From: DATJGR01 sp041739525
GTDB lineage: Bacteria; Pseudomonadota; Gammaproteobacteria; Pseudomonadales; Azotimanducaceae
Reading direction: 5' to 3'
NCBI GenBank assembly: GCA_041739525.1
Contig: JBGSNQ010000009.1
Span: 85,909-149,908 of the forward strand
DNA: 64,000 bases
Shown: positions 26,936 to 36,113 of the stretch, one piece after another
How the letters are laid out: every line of letters begins with the position of its first letter
Position numbering within the stretch: the stretch's first letter is position 1
Notes under the pieces: generated by a model
Databases searched by the model: none
Seen by the model: only the letters and a program-made list of their open reading frames with translations
Told to the model about the DNA's origin: nothing
Made by a program: the position numbers and the translations under genes

Positions 26936-27745
26936 ATGAACGACATCAACGCATTCACACACACGCTGCGCCGCGGCAATGCACCTCTACTGATCTCCAT
27001 TCCACATCTCGGCACCTGGATTCCGCACGAGGTGCGCGCGCAGATGACCGATGCAGCGGAGCTGCGCCGGGACACCGACTGGCATCTCGATCGGCTCTAC
27101 CAGTTCGCTACCGAACTCGACGCGACGGTGTTGCAGGCGCGCATGTCGCGCTACGCCGTCGACCTCAATCGGCCGCCGAACGACGCGAGCCTTTATCCCG
27201 GGCAAATCACCACGGGACTGTGCCCTACCGAGACATTTCACGGGCAACCGCTGTATCTGACGGGTTGCAGCGTAGCCGCGGAAGAGCGGGAGCGCCGCGT
27301 GCGCAACTACTGGCTGCCGTACCACACCGCGTTGCAGGCGGAGCTCGACCGATTGCGCGCAGGGCACGGCGCCGTGCTGCTTTGGGATGCGCACTCGATC
27401 GCGAGTCGGGTGCCTCGACTGTTCGACGGCCGCCTTCCCGATTTCAATTTCGGCACCGATGACGGCCGCACCTGTGCACCTTCGTTAGTAGACAGCGTTC
27501 TCACCGCCGCCCAGGCGCATCCGTTCGGTCAGGTGCTGAACGGGCGCTTCAAGGGGGGCTACATCACGCGCCACTATGGTGCGCCCGTGCACGGTATTCA
27601 TGCACTGCAGCTCGAAATGTGTCAGTGCCTATATATGAGCGAGACCCCGCCGTTCGACTATTGCGAAGAAAGCGCCATACCCGTGCAGCGCGCGTTGCAC
27701 GCCATGCTCACAGCCGCCCTCGCACACTTACCTCGCCTTGCTTGA
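26936..27745 (+). CDS. N-formylglutamate deformylase-like amidohydrolase
   Basis: 269 residues, normal for HutG-type N-formylglutamate amidohydrolases, which release glutamate and formate at the end of one histidine pathway. Motifs: LLISIPHLGTWIP at the N-terminus (metal-binding His), SRYAVDLNRPPND, LLWDAHSIASRVP, and GGYITRHYGAP with HALQLEMCQCLYM near the C-terminus. The ATG at 26936 has GGGGGAA upstream. No hutH, hutU or hutI is nearby, so the true role may be handling N-formyl or related glutamate derivatives produced by the neighbouring amine module. Confidence 0.82.
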   Translation: MNDINAFTHTLRRGNAPLLISIPHLGTWIPHEVRAQMTDAAELRRDTDWHLDRLYQFATELDATVLQARMSRYAVDLNRPPNDASLYPGQITTGLCPTETFHGQPLYLTGCSVAAEERERRVRNYWLPYHTALQAELDRLRAGHGAVLLWDAHSIASRVPRLFDGRLPDFNFGTDDGRTCAPSLVDSVLTAAQAHPFGQVLNGRFKGGYITRHYGAPVHGIHALQLEMCQCLYMSETPPFDYCEESAIPVQRALHAMLTAALAHLPRLA

Positions 27746-27793
27746 TTCGGGCCGCGTAGGCGATCGCGCCTTCGAGTCACGAGCGCGAGTCAC

Positions 27794-27809
27794 TGGCACG
27801 CTTGTTGCT
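27794..27809 (+). promoter_or_regulatory. Sigma-54 (-24/-12) promoter of amtB operon
   Basis: TGGCACG-CTTG-TTGCT matches the RpoN consensus TGGCACG-N4-TTGCW in every defining position with exact spacing. It lies 75 bases before the amtB ATG, so transcription would start near 27820. This predicts nitrogen-limitation control through an NtrC-type activator; no clear NtrC sites are visible upstream. Confidence 0.88.
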
Positions 27810-27883
27810 CCGCTCCCCTGAGCCAACTCGATTTTCTGTATTCACGTAACTCTGTATTCACGCAAAAAAGGGGATTGCCTGAC

Positions 27884-29278
27884 ATGAAGAAACTCGTAAC
27901 TGCGCTTGCGACGGGAAGCGTACTCACGCTGACCTCGCTGGCCGCTTTCGCCGACGAAGTCGTCGCGCCAACCGTCAATAAAGGCGACAGCGCCTGGATG
28001 ATCGTTGCAACGCTGCTGGTCATCATGATGGCCGTGCCGGGTCTGCCGCTGTTCTACGGCGGCATGGTGCGGTCGAAGAACATGCTCTCCGTGCTGATGC
28101 AGTCGTTCGTGACGTTTTCGCTGCTCGGCGTGTTGTGGTGCATTTATGGGTACAGCCTCGCCTTCACCGAAGGCAACGCCTTCTTCGGCGGCTTCAGCAA
28201 GATGTTCCTGTTCGGCGTGACACCCGACAGCATGGCCGCGACGTTCAGCAAAGGTGTCGCGATTCCGGAGTACATCTACATCGCATTCCAGATGACGTTC
28301 GCGGCCATTACGCCGACGCTCATCATCGGTTCGCTGGTCGAGCGCGTGAAGTTCTCCGCCGTGCTGATGTTCATGGTGTTGTGGTTCACGTTCAGCTACA
28401 TCCCGATCGCGCACATGGTGTGGTACTGGGCCGGCCCGGATGCCTATACCTCCGCTGATGCTGCCGCGGCCGCAACCGCCACAGCGGGCTTCCTGTATCA
28501 GAAGGGCGCGATCGATTTCGCCGGCGGTACCGTGGTGCACATCAACGCCGCGATGGGAGGCCTCGTTGGCGCCTGGCTGATTGGTCGCCGCGTCGGCTAC
28601 GGTCAGGAGCAGATGGCACCGCACAGCCTGACGATGACGATGATCGGCGCATCGCTGCTGTGGGTGGGCTGGTTCGGCTTCAACGTCGGCTCGAACCTCG
28701 AAGCGAACGGTCTCGCCGCACTCGCATTCGTCAACACGTTCCTCGCTACCTGCGCCGCCGTGGTTGCATGGACGCTCACCGAGTGGATGGCAAAAGGCAA
28801 ACCGTCGATGCTCGGTGCCGCATCCGGCGCCATCGCCGGTCTCGTTGCGATCACGCCGGCGTGCGGCTTCGTCGGACCGATGGGCGCGCTGGTCATCGGC
28901 CTCGCTGCCGGGTTCGCGTGCTACTGGGGCGTGATCCTCGTGAAGAAGGTGTTCCGCGCCGACGACAGCCTCGACGTGTTCGGCATTCACGGTGTCGGCG
29001 GCATCATCGGTGCGCTACTCACCGGCGTGTTCGTTGCCCCCTATCTCGGCGGAACGGGTGTGTGGGACTACGTCGCGAATGCAGTCGGCGAGTTCAACAT
29101 GGCAACGCAGGTGACGAGCCAGCTGTGGGGCGTCGGCGTATCGATCGTGTGGTCCGGCATCGTCGCCTTCCTCGCATACAAACTGGTCGATCTGACGATC
29201 GGGCTGCGCGTATCGGAAGACCACGAACGCGAAGGGCTCGACCTGACGGCGCACGGCGAAAAGGCCTATCACATGTAG
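27884..29278 (+). CDS. amtB: Ammonium transporter
   Basis: 464 residues. A cleavable signal peptide (MKKLVTALATGSVLTLTSLA) is followed by eleven predicted membrane helices of the Amt/Rh family. Signature segments include LPLFYGGMVRSKN, DFAGGTVVHINAAMGGLVGAW and VFGIHGVGGIIGALLTGVF (pore histidines). It conducts ammonium or ammonia inward. The ATG at 27884 is chosen because the GGGGA site is ten bases away; an in-frame TTG at 27875 would sit on top of it. The usual glnK partner gene is not adjacent; instead a glutamine-synthetase-like gene follows. Confidence 0.93.
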   Translation: MKKLVTALATGSVLTLTSLAAFADEVVAPTVNKGDSAWMIVATLLVIMMAVPGLPLFYGGMVRSKNMLSVLMQSFVTFSLLGVLWCIYGYSLAFTEGNAFFGGFSKMFLFGVTPDSMAATFSKGVAIPEYIYIAFQMTFAAITPTLIIGSLVERVKFSAVLMFMVLWFTFSYIPIAHMVWYWAGPDAYTSADAAAAATATAGFLYQKGAIDFAGGTVVHINAAMGGLVGAWLIGRRVGYGQEQMAPHSLTMTMIGASLLWVGWFGFNVGSNLEANGLAALAFVNTFLATCAAVVAWTLTEWMAKGKPSMLGAASGAIAGLVAITPACGFVGPMGALVIGLAAGFACYWGVILVKKVFRADDSLDVFGIHGVGGIIGALLTGVFVAPYLGGTGVWDYVANAVGEFNMATQVTSQLWGVGVSIVWSGIVAFLAYKLVDLTIGLRVSEDHEREGLDLTAHGEKAYHM

Positions 29279-29344
29279 TCGCGCGGACATCCATCGGGGA
29301 CACGGATGTGCCCCGTCTTCGCGTGTCGAAAGGCGGAGTCGAAC

Positions 29345-29369
29345 ACACGGGCGCCGCGGGCGCCCGTGT
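29345..29369 (+). terminator. Strong hairpin between amtB and the glutamine synthetase gene
   Basis: A perfect 11-bp stem ACACGGGCGCC / GGCGCCCGTGT with a 3-base loop. Only CGTTTCT follows, not a clean T-run, so it may attenuate or protect the amtB transcript rather than end it. Confidence 0.55.
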
Positions 29370-29399
29370 CGTTTCTGAACCACTCAACAGAGGATCACC

Positions 29400-30806
29400 A
29401 TGAACGCGCCTGCACTCTCTACCGGAAACGGCGCCAACGGATACGGCGTCACCGAACTGCCGGCGCCGTTGCGTTTCGAGAACGTTGCAAACGCGCAGGC
29501 GCATCTGACGGCCAACGGCGTCGGCTACGTGCTTGCGCAGTTCGTCGACATCCACGGCGTCGCCAAAGCGAAATCGGTACCCGTGGCGCATCTGAATTCG
29601 GTGCTGACGGAAGGCGCCGGCTTTGCAGGTTTCGCGATCTGGGGCGTAGGCATCGAGCCACACGGCCCCGACTTCATGGCGCGCGGCGATCTGCAGACGA
29701 TTTCGCTGGTACCGTGGCAACCGGGCCTCGCACGTATCGTCTGCGAAGGACACGTCGACGGCAAAGCGTGGCCTTACGACAGCCGCGTACTGTTGCGCAA
29801 ACAGATCGCGCGCCTCAGTGCACACGGTTGGACGATGTTCACCGGGCTCGAACCGGAGTTCTCGCTGTTGAAGCGCGGCGTCAGCGGAATCATCGAGCCG
29901 TGCGACGCAAGCGATACACAAGCAAAGCCGTGCTACGACTACAAAGGTCTGTCGCGTTCGCGCGTGTTTCTCGAGAGATTGTCGAACGCGCTGCGCGCCA
30001 CGGGTATCGACGTGTATCAGATCGATCACGAAGACGCGAACGGGCAGTTCGAGATGAACTACACGTACACCGACTGCCTGACGTCGTGCGATCACTACAT
30101 CTTCTTCAAGATGGCGGCCAGCGAGATCGCCAACGAACTCGGCTTGATCTGTTCGTTCATGCCGAAACCGTTCGCAAACCTGCCGGGCAGCGGTACCCAC
30201 ATGCACGTGTCGATCGGCGACGGCACACGCAACCTGTTCGAAGACAAGAGCGACACCCGCGGGCTGAATCTCTCGAAGCTCGCCTATCAATTCCTCGGCG
30301 GCTTGCTGGCGCATGCACCTGCCATCACCGCGTTGTGCGCCCCCACTGTGAACTCGTACAAGCGGCTCGTGGTCGGCCGCTCGTTGACCGGCGCGACATG
30401 GGCACCGGCGCACATCGCATACGGTGACAACAACCGTTCTGCGATGGTGCGCATTCCCAAAGGGCGACTCGAACTGCGCGTGCCTGACGGTTCGTGCAAT
30501 CCATATCTCGCAACCGCAGCGGTGATCGCCGCGGGTCTCGACGGCGTCGAACGCGGGCTCGATCCGGGCGAACCGCGCAACGTGAATCTCTATGACTGGA
30601 GCCAGGCTGAACTGCATGACGCCGGCATCGGCACGCTGCCGCAGAATCTGAACGAAGCGCTCGACGCGCTGCAGGCCGACGACGTCGTGCGCAACGCACT
30701 CGCGCCGCTAAGCGCCGAGTTTCTGAAATTGAAGCGGATGGAATGGATCGAGTACATGCGCCACGTCTCCGACTGGGAGATCAAGACGTACCTCGAATTC
30801 TTCTAA
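29400..30806 (+). CDS. Type III glutamine synthetase / gamma-glutamylmethylamide synthetase-like
   Basis: 468 residues with the glutamine-synthetase catalytic core: FTGLEPEFSLL, IDHEDANGQFEMNYTYTD, NLPGSGTHMHVSIGDG, APTVNSYKRLV and RIPKGRLELRVPDGSCNP. It ligates glutamate with ammonia, or with methylamine in the GmaS subgroup, using ATP. The subgroup (GlnT-like, found beside glxBCD in rhizobia, and GmaS in methylotrophs) is recognised partly from the neighbours, since the next three genes are the glutamate-synthase-like trio. Sequence alone does not decide ammonia versus methylamine. RBS AGAGGA lies just before the ATG. Confidence 0.85.
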   Translation: MNAPALSTGNGANGYGVTELPAPLRFENVANAQAHLTANGVGYVLAQFVDIHGVAKAKSVPVAHLNSVLTEGAGFAGFAIWGVGIEPHGPDFMARGDLQTISLVPWQPGLARIVCEGHVDGKAWPYDSRVLLRKQIARLSAHGWTMFTGLEPEFSLLKRGVSGIIEPCDASDTQAKPCYDYKGLSRSRVFLERLSNALRATGIDVYQIDHEDANGQFEMNYTYTDCLTSCDHYIFFKMAASEIANELGLICSFMPKPFANLPGSGTHMHVSIGDGTRNLFEDKSDTRGLNLSKLAYQFLGGLLAHAPAITALCAPTVNSYKRLVVGRSLTGATWAPAHIAYGDNNRSAMVRIPKGRLELRVPDGSCNPYLATAAVIAAGLDGVERGLDPGEPRNVNLYDWSQAELHDAGIGTLPQNLNEALDALQADDVVRNALAPLSAEFLKLKRMEWIEYMRHVSDWEIKTYLEFF

Positions 30807-30816
30807 GAAGCCGCGC

Positions 30817-31725
30817 ATGTGTGGAATCGTTGGGCTGCTGCTGAAGAAGACCGAGTTGCACGATCGACTCGGCGAATTGATGGTGCCGATGCTCATCGGC
30901 ATGACGGATCGCGGTCCGGATTCTGCCGGCATGGCGGTGTTCGCGTCGACACTTCCGGAAGGACGCCGCAAGATGAGCCTCTACTCCGGACTCACAGATG
31001 AAGGTGCCGCGTACGACTGGCCGCATCTGATGGAGGAGTTGAACCGCGATCTGGATCTGCACGCGGTGGCCGCGATCAACGGCAACCACGCCGTCATCAC
31101 CTTCGATGGTGCAGCGGCGACAGTCAGAAGCTGGATTAAGACACATGCAGCTGCGCTGCATGTGATGTCGGCCGGCCGCACCATGGATCTCTACAAAGAC
31201 GTGGGCTCTCCGGCAGACGTCGCGCAACGCTACGGATTCGCGAAACTGACGGGCAGCCACCTCGTCGGCCACACGCGTATGGCCACGGAGTCCGCAGTGA
31301 CGCCGGACCGCGCGCACCCTTTCACGGCCGGCGAAGACTTCTGCCTGGTGCACAACGGTTCGTTGTCGAATCCGAACGCGGTGCGCCGCATGCTGGAGCC
31401 TCGTGGCATCCGCTTCGACACCGATAACGATACGGAAGCAGCGTGTCGCTTCATCGAGTGGAGATTACGCGAAGGCGACTCCTTGCAGACGGCTCTACAA
31501 AGGGGACTCACGGCGCTCGACGGCTTCTACACGTTCCTGATGGGCACGCCGGACGAACTCGCGTTGATTCGCGATCCGTTCGCATGCAAACCGGCGGTGG
31601 TCGCGGAGACGGACGACTACGTGGCGATCGCGTCCGAGTTCCGTTCGCTCGCGCATCTGCCGGACGTGAAGCACGCGCACGTATTCGAGCCCGCGCCGGA
31701 ACGGATATACACATGGAAACGCTGA
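30817..31725 (+). CDS. Class II glutamine amidotransferase (GlxB / MgsA type)
   Basis: 302 residues. It begins MCGIVGLLL, so Cys2 is the N-terminal nucleophile after Met removal. GMTDRGPDSAGMAV, VGHTRMATESAVTPDRAHPF and DFCLVHNGSLSNPN are the glutaminase-domain motifs seen in GltB and PurF. It corresponds to the amidotransferase third of glutamate synthase split into a separate protein, and would supply ammonia or channel the amine in a glutamate or N-methylglutamate synthase complex with the next two genes. The stop lies 13 bases inside the next gene. Confidence 0.85.
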   Translation: MCGIVGLLLKKTELHDRLGELMVPMLIGMTDRGPDSAGMAVFASTLPEGRRKMSLYSGLTDEGAAYDWPHLMEELNRDLDLHAVAAINGNHAVITFDGAAATVRSWIKTHAAALHVMSAGRTMDLYKDVGSPADVAQRYGFAKLTGSHLVGHTRMATESAVTPDRAHPFTAGEDFCLVHNGSLSNPNAVRRMLEPRGIRFDTDNDTEAACRFIEWRLREGDSLQTALQRGLTALDGFYTFLMGTPDELALIRDPFACKPAVVAETDDYVAIASEFRSLAHLPDVKHAHVFEPAPERIYTWKR

Positions 31726-32402
31726 GCTTCGATCTGGCGCGCGATACGGTGCGGCAGGTCAACCAACGATTGCACGCGCCCGCCTCCGAACTGGCCGGAC
31801 GCGAAGTTCGTATCTTCAATCCCGACGGCGCGCACAACATCGCGGTCGGCTTGAACGCGCCGTTGCAGGTCACCGTGCACGGCCATGCGGGTTATTACGC
31901 GGCCGGCATGAATCAGCTCGCGAAGGTTCTGATCGAAGGCAGCGCGAGCACCGGCGTAGCCGAGAACATGATGAGCGGTTCAGTGCGCGTGAAAGGCTTT
32001 GCGTCGAACGCGGCCGGTGCGTCCGCGCACGGCGGTTTGCTGGTGATCGATGGCGATGCGGGATTGCGTTGCGGGATTTCTCTCAAAGGCGGCGACATCG
32101 TGGTCGGTGGGTCCGTCGGCAGTTTCAGCGGCTTCATGGCGCAAGCCGGAAGGATCGTCATTTGCGGCGATGCCGGCGAGGCGCTCGGCGACTCGCTGTA
32201 CGAAGCAATCATTTACGTGAAAGGCGACATCGCTTCGTTGGGTGCGGACGCCCGCATCGAGCCGCTGCGCGACACCGACGTTGGCGTGCTACGCGAACTG
32301 CTCGCCGCGGCCGGTCTGAATCACGACGCGCGACAGTTCAAACGCGTCGCCTCGGCGCGGTCGCTGTATCACTGGAACGCCGACGCGGAGCAGGAATATT
32401 GA
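31713..32402 (+). CDS. GXGXG-domain glutamate-synthase-like subunit (GlxC / MgsB type)
   Basis: 229 residues. The C-terminal part is a right-handed beta-helix like the C-terminal domain of GltB (VGGSVGSFSGFMAQAG, IVICGDAGEALGDSLYEA). ATG 31713 overlaps the previous gene by 13 bases, and its stop overlaps the next start by four (TTGA), indicating coupled translation in a fixed complex. The role is structural, bridging amidotransferase and synthase subunits. Confidence 0.85.
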   Translation: METLSFDLARDTVRQVNQRLHAPASELAGREVRIFNPDGAHNIAVGLNAPLQVTVHGHAGYYAAGMNQLAKVLIEGSASTGVAENMMSGSVRVKGFASNAAGASAHGGLLVIDGDAGLRCGISLKGGDIVVGGSVGSFSGFMAQAGRIVICGDAGEALGDSLYEAIIYVKGDIASLGADARIEPLRDTDVGVLRELLAAAGLNHDARQFKRVASARSLYHWNADAEQEY

Positions 32403-33748
32403 ACAACGAGAAGTCGATTCACGGCGAAGAGTCCGCGTCGTACGACCGCAACATCATCGACTACATCCATCGCGCGTCTGCGACAGGTCTTTACGAGATC
32501 CGCGGTCTCGGTGCAAAGCGCAAGCTGCCGCACTTCGACGATCTGCTGTTCCTGGCTGCTTCGTTATCGCGCTATCCACTGGAGGGTTATCGCGAACGTT
32601 GCGTGACGAAGACCGTGCTCGGCACACGTCACGCGACGAAGCCAATCGAGCTCGACATTCCGATCACGATCGCCGGCATGAGCTTCGGCGCGCTTTCGGC
32701 CAACGTGAAGGAAGCCATCGGTCGCGCTGCAACCGCGATGGGTACCTCCACCACGACAGGCGACGGCGGCATGACGTCGGAGGAACGCGACTCATCGAAA
32801 ACGTTGGTCTATCAGTGCCTGCCGTCGCGCTACGGATTCAACCCCGACGATCTGCGCCGCGCGGATGCGATCGAAGTGGTGATCGGCCAGGGCGCAAAAC
32901 CCGGTGGCGGCGGCATGCTGCTCGGCCAGAAGGTGAACCCGCGCGTCGCCGCAATGCGCACGTTGCCCGAAGGCGTCGACCAGCGCTCCGCATGCCGGCA
33001 CCCGGATTGGACCGGCCCGGACGACCTCACGATAAAGATCCTCGAGTTGCGCGAAATCACCGACTGGGAGAAGCCGATCTACGTGAAGGTCGGCGCAACG
33101 CGCGTGTTCAACGACGTGAAGCTCGCCGTGCATGCCGGTGCGGACGTCATCGTGGTAGACGGCATGCAGGGTGGCACGGCGGCGACACAAAGCGTCTTCA
33201 TCGAACACGTGGGCATTCCCACGCTCGCGGCGGTGCGGCAGGCAGTTGCGGCGCTCGAGGATCTGAACATGAAAGACACGGTGCAGCTGATCGTATCCGG
33301 CGGAGTCCGCACCGGCGCGGATGTCGCCAAAGCGATCTCGTTGGGCGCCGACGCAGTGGCCATCGGCCAGGGCACGCTGATGGCGCTCGGTTGCAATCGC
33401 GAAGGTTACTTCGCCCACGATCGAATGATCAGTGCAGCGGCCGACTACGCGGCACTCGGTACATTCGCCGGCGCCTGCCATCACTGCCACACAGGCAAAT
33501 GTCCGGTGGGCATCACAACGCAGGACGCGGCGCTCGAACAACGGCTGCAACCGGAGCGTGGGGCGCAACACCTGAGGAACTATCTGAAGACACTGACGAT
33601 GGAACTGACGACGATTGCGCGCGCGTGCGGAAAGCAGGACGTGCATCACCTCGAACGCGAGGACCTCGTTGCTCTGACGATCGAAGCAGCCGCGATGGCA
33701 CACGTACCGCTGGCCGGAACCAACTGGATTCCCGGTTCGACGATCTGA
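32399..33748 (+). CDS. FMN-binding glutamate-synthase-like subunit (GlxD / MgsC type)
   Basis: 449 residues from a TTG start at 32399 (TTGA overlap with the previous stop; AGGA just upstream). It has the synthase TIM-barrel motifs of GltB: ITIAGMSFGALS, TTTGDGGMTSEER, GQGAKPGGGGMLLGQKV, VDGMQGGTAATQSV, and the 3Fe-4S-type cysteines in CHHCHTGKCPVGI. This is the synthase subunit that makes glutamate, or N-methylglutamate in methylotroph complexes. It ends the operon that starts at the sigma-54 promoter. No mgdABCD dehydrogenase genes follow; the next gene is an outer-membrane patatin. Confidence 0.88.
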   Translation: MNNEKSIHGEESASYDRNIIDYIHRASATGLYEIRGLGAKRKLPHFDDLLFLAASLSRYPLEGYRERCVTKTVLGTRHATKPIELDIPITIAGMSFGALSANVKEAIGRAATAMGTSTTTGDGGMTSEERDSSKTLVYQCLPSRYGFNPDDLRRADAIEVVIGQGAKPGGGGMLLGQKVNPRVAAMRTLPEGVDQRSACRHPDWTGPDDLTIKILELREITDWEKPIYVKVGATRVFNDVKLAVHAGADVIVVDGMQGGTAATQSVFIEHVGIPTLAAVRQAVAALEDLNMKDTVQLIVSGGVRTGADVAKAISLGADAVAIGQGTLMALGCNREGYFAHDRMISAAADYAALGTFAGACHHCHTGKCPVGITTQDAALEQRLQPERGAQHLRNYLKTLTMELTTIARACGKQDVHHLEREDLVALTIEAAAMAHVPLAGTNWIPGSTI

Positions 33749-33831
33749 TTCGCGCTAACCATCGATTGCACGCCTGTCGGCCGTAATGCAATCTCGACGC
33801 CGTTTGCGCACACGCACGTTATGGGGCATCC

Positions 33832-36075
33832 ATGAAACCGATTCGAATCATCGCGGCCATCGCGTTGTCGACGTTCGCCGCGTCCGCGTTCGATGCGGCT
33901 CACGCGGCCGAATGCGCTCGCGCACCGTCGACTGACCGGCCGAAAATCGGTCTGGTGCTCGGCGGCGGCGGTGCACGCGGCGCAGCGCACATTGGCGTGA
34001 TCCAGCTGCTGCAGGAATTGCACGTGCCCGTCGATTACATCGCGGGCACCAGTATGGGCTCGCTGGTCGGTGCGTTTTACGCAACCGGCATGAACGCAGA
34101 GCAGCTCGATGCAACCGTGCGTGCCATCGATTTCGACACGCTGTTCAAGGACTCCACCGCGCGCCAGGACGAGCCGTATCTGCGCAAACTCGACGATAAC
34201 CTCGGGCTGTTCGGGCCGAAACTCGGCATCGGCAAGGACTCGCAACTGCTCGGCCTCGGCGCCATCAGTGGCCAGAAGATTTCGTTCCTGTTCGAATCGC
34301 TGACGTCGTCACGCGTCGCCGAAGGCAGCTTCGACGACCTGCCGATTCCGTATCGCGCAATGGCAACGGACATCATCACCGGCGACGGCGTGGTGATCGA
34401 CAAAGGCAACATCTCCGTCGCCATGCGCGCCAGCATGTCTGTGCCCGGTGCATTCGACCCCGTGATAATGGGCGACTACATGCTGGTGGATGGCGGTCTG
34501 GCGAACAACGTACCCATCGACGTAGTGCGCGAGATGGGTGCAGACATCGTAATCGCAGTAGACGTCGGCACACCGCTGGAGCCGCGCGAGAACCTCACCT
34601 CGCTCGTCAGCATCACCGCACAGTTGAGTGGACTGCTGGTGGTTCGCAACGCGCAGGCGCAGATCAGGACGCTGACCGAGCGCGACATCCTGATTACTCC
34701 GGCGCTCGGCTCCGACATCACCTCGTCGAGTTTCGGCGACGTCGACAAGGCGATTCCGATCGGGTATGCGGGCGCCAGTCTCAAACGCGCCGAACTGGAA
34801 CGCTTGTCGGTCAGTGCAACGCAATACGCGCAGGATCGTAAGTTCATCGAGTCGTGCGTCTTGACTACTCAGCCACCCGTGCAGTTCGTCAATATCGACA
34901 ATCGCTCGCGCTTCGACGACGCGGTGATACGCAAACGACTGAACATTCCGCTGGGCCAGCCGCTCGATACGAAGGAACTCGATCGGAACATCGGTCAGAT
35001 CTACGCGCTCGGCTTTCTCAACCTAGTGACGTACGACGTCGTCGAAGAAGACGGCAAGAGCGGTATCGTCATTCACGTCACGCAGGACACACGCGGCACG
35101 CGCTTCCTCGAGTGGGGTTTGGACATCTTCAGTGGTAATGACGGCACCGATGCGAACCTGCGTCTCGCCGTTCTGAATACGGCGCTCGACGATTACGGTT
35201 CGGAACAGCGCTTCCTCGTGCAGCTCGGCGAAACCCCGGCCGCCATGTGGGAGGTGTACAAGGCAGTGAATCCGGAACTGCAGATCTATCTGCGGCCGAA
35301 GGCCTTCTGGGAGCGACAGGACATCTCCACGTTCGACAGCAGCGGACGCGAGCTCAACACATACAGGGTCAGCCAGTTCGGCGGCCAGCTCGACATCCTG
35401 CGTGAGTTCAGTCGTTACGCTGCAGTCTCGGCGGGCGTGCGGCGTTTCTCTGGCGACGCACACGTCGGTATCGGTTCCCCGTCTACGCCGGACTACAGCT
35501 ACAACGGCGCCGAGTACGTGTTCAATGGATCGCTCGACCGGCTCGACGACCGCTATTTCCCGAATAACGGCGCGTATGCGACCTTCTCATATCTGAAGTC
35601 GGCGACGGCGCTCGGTGCGGACGAGCCGTACGAACAGATCATGTCGAACGCCTTCTACGCATGGACGCGCGACCGGCACACGATCATCGGCGGCTTCCGC
35701 TACGACATGACGTTCGACAACGATGCACCGATCTACGCGCTGTTCCGCGGCGGCGGTCTATTCAACCTGTCGGGCCTCGAGCCGAACCGCGTGAACGGTC
35801 AGAACTTCGGTATGGTACTGGCGAGCTACCGCTTCGACCTCAGCGGCAAGGGCGGCTTGTTCCCGGCCTACGTCGGCGTATCGGCGGAATTCGGTAACGC
35901 CGGTGAACACCACGACGACGTCTTCTCGAACGGCATCATGAACGGCAGTTTCTACTTCGGAAACCGTTCGCCGATCGGGCCGTTGTATTGGGGCATGGGT
36001 TTTGCCGAGGGCGGCAACAGAACGTACTTCCTGCGTTTGGGCAACGTGTTCGGACGATCCACGATCGGGCGATGA
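33832..36075 (+). CDS. Patatin-like phospholipase with outer-membrane barrel (type Vd, PlpD-like)
   Basis: 747 residues. Signal peptide (MKPIRIIAAIALSTFAASAF), then a patatin domain with the oxyanion stretch VLGGGGARGAAH, the nucleophile motif GTSMGSLVG and the catalytic Asp in LVDGGLANNVP, then a single POTRA-like segment (LNIPLGQPLDTKELDRNIGQIY) and a 16-strand type barrel ending FLRLGNVFGRSTIGR. The domain order is that of PlpD/FplA autotransporters, which place a phospholipase at the cell surface. It is the only gene of its unit I can see here. Confidence 0.9.
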   Translation: MKPIRIIAAIALSTFAASAFDAAHAAECARAPSTDRPKIGLVLGGGGARGAAHIGVIQLLQELHVPVDYIAGTSMGSLVGAFYATGMNAEQLDATVRAIDFDTLFKDSTARQDEPYLRKLDDNLGLFGPKLGIGKDSQLLGLGAISGQKISFLFESLTSSRVAEGSFDDLPIPYRAMATDIITGDGVVIDKGNISVAMRASMSVPGAFDPVIMGDYMLVDGGLANNVPIDVVREMGADIVIAVDVGTPLEPRENLTSLVSITAQLSGLLVVRNAQAQIRTLTERDILITPALGSDITSSSFGDVDKAIPIGYAGASLKRAELERLSVSATQYAQDRKFIESCVLTTQPPVQFVNIDNRSRFDDAVIRKRLNIPLGQPLDTKELDRNIGQIYALGFLNLVTYDVVEEDGKSGIVIHVTQDTRGTRFLEWGLDIFSGNDGTDANLRLAVLNTALDDYGSEQRFLVQLGETPAAMWEVYKAVNPELQIYLRPKAFWERQDISTFDSSGRELNTYRVSQFGGQLDILREFSRYAAVSAGVRRFSGDAHVGIGSPSTPDYSYNGAEYVFNGSLDRLDDRYFPNNGAYATFSYLKSATALGADEPYEQIMSNAFYAWTRDRHTIIGGFRYDMTFDNDAPIYALFRGGGLFNLSGLEPNRVNGQNFGMVLASYRFDLSGKGGLFPAYVGVSAEFGNAGEHHDDVFSNGIMNGSFYFGNRSPIGPLYWGMGFAEGGNRTYFLRLGNVFGRSTIGR

Positions 36076-36113
36076 GCGCCCCTTCGTTGGCTCGTCCACA
36101 GGTGCAGCGCCGG

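Noticed and set aside
27842..28990. 382-codon minus-strand frame
   Set aside because: Antisense to amtB, made of His/Glu/Arg runs, no start signal.
29094..30617. 507-codon minus-strand frame
   Set aside because: Antisense to the glutamine-synthetase gene, no recognisable domain.
32599..33786. 395-codon plus-strand frame inside glxD
   Set aside because: Frame shadow rich in Arg and Gly; the glxD frame holds all family motifs.
33764..33795. GATTGCA/TGCAATC inverted repeat after glxD, considered as a terminator
   Set aside because: 7-bp stem with a long loop and no T-run; too weak.
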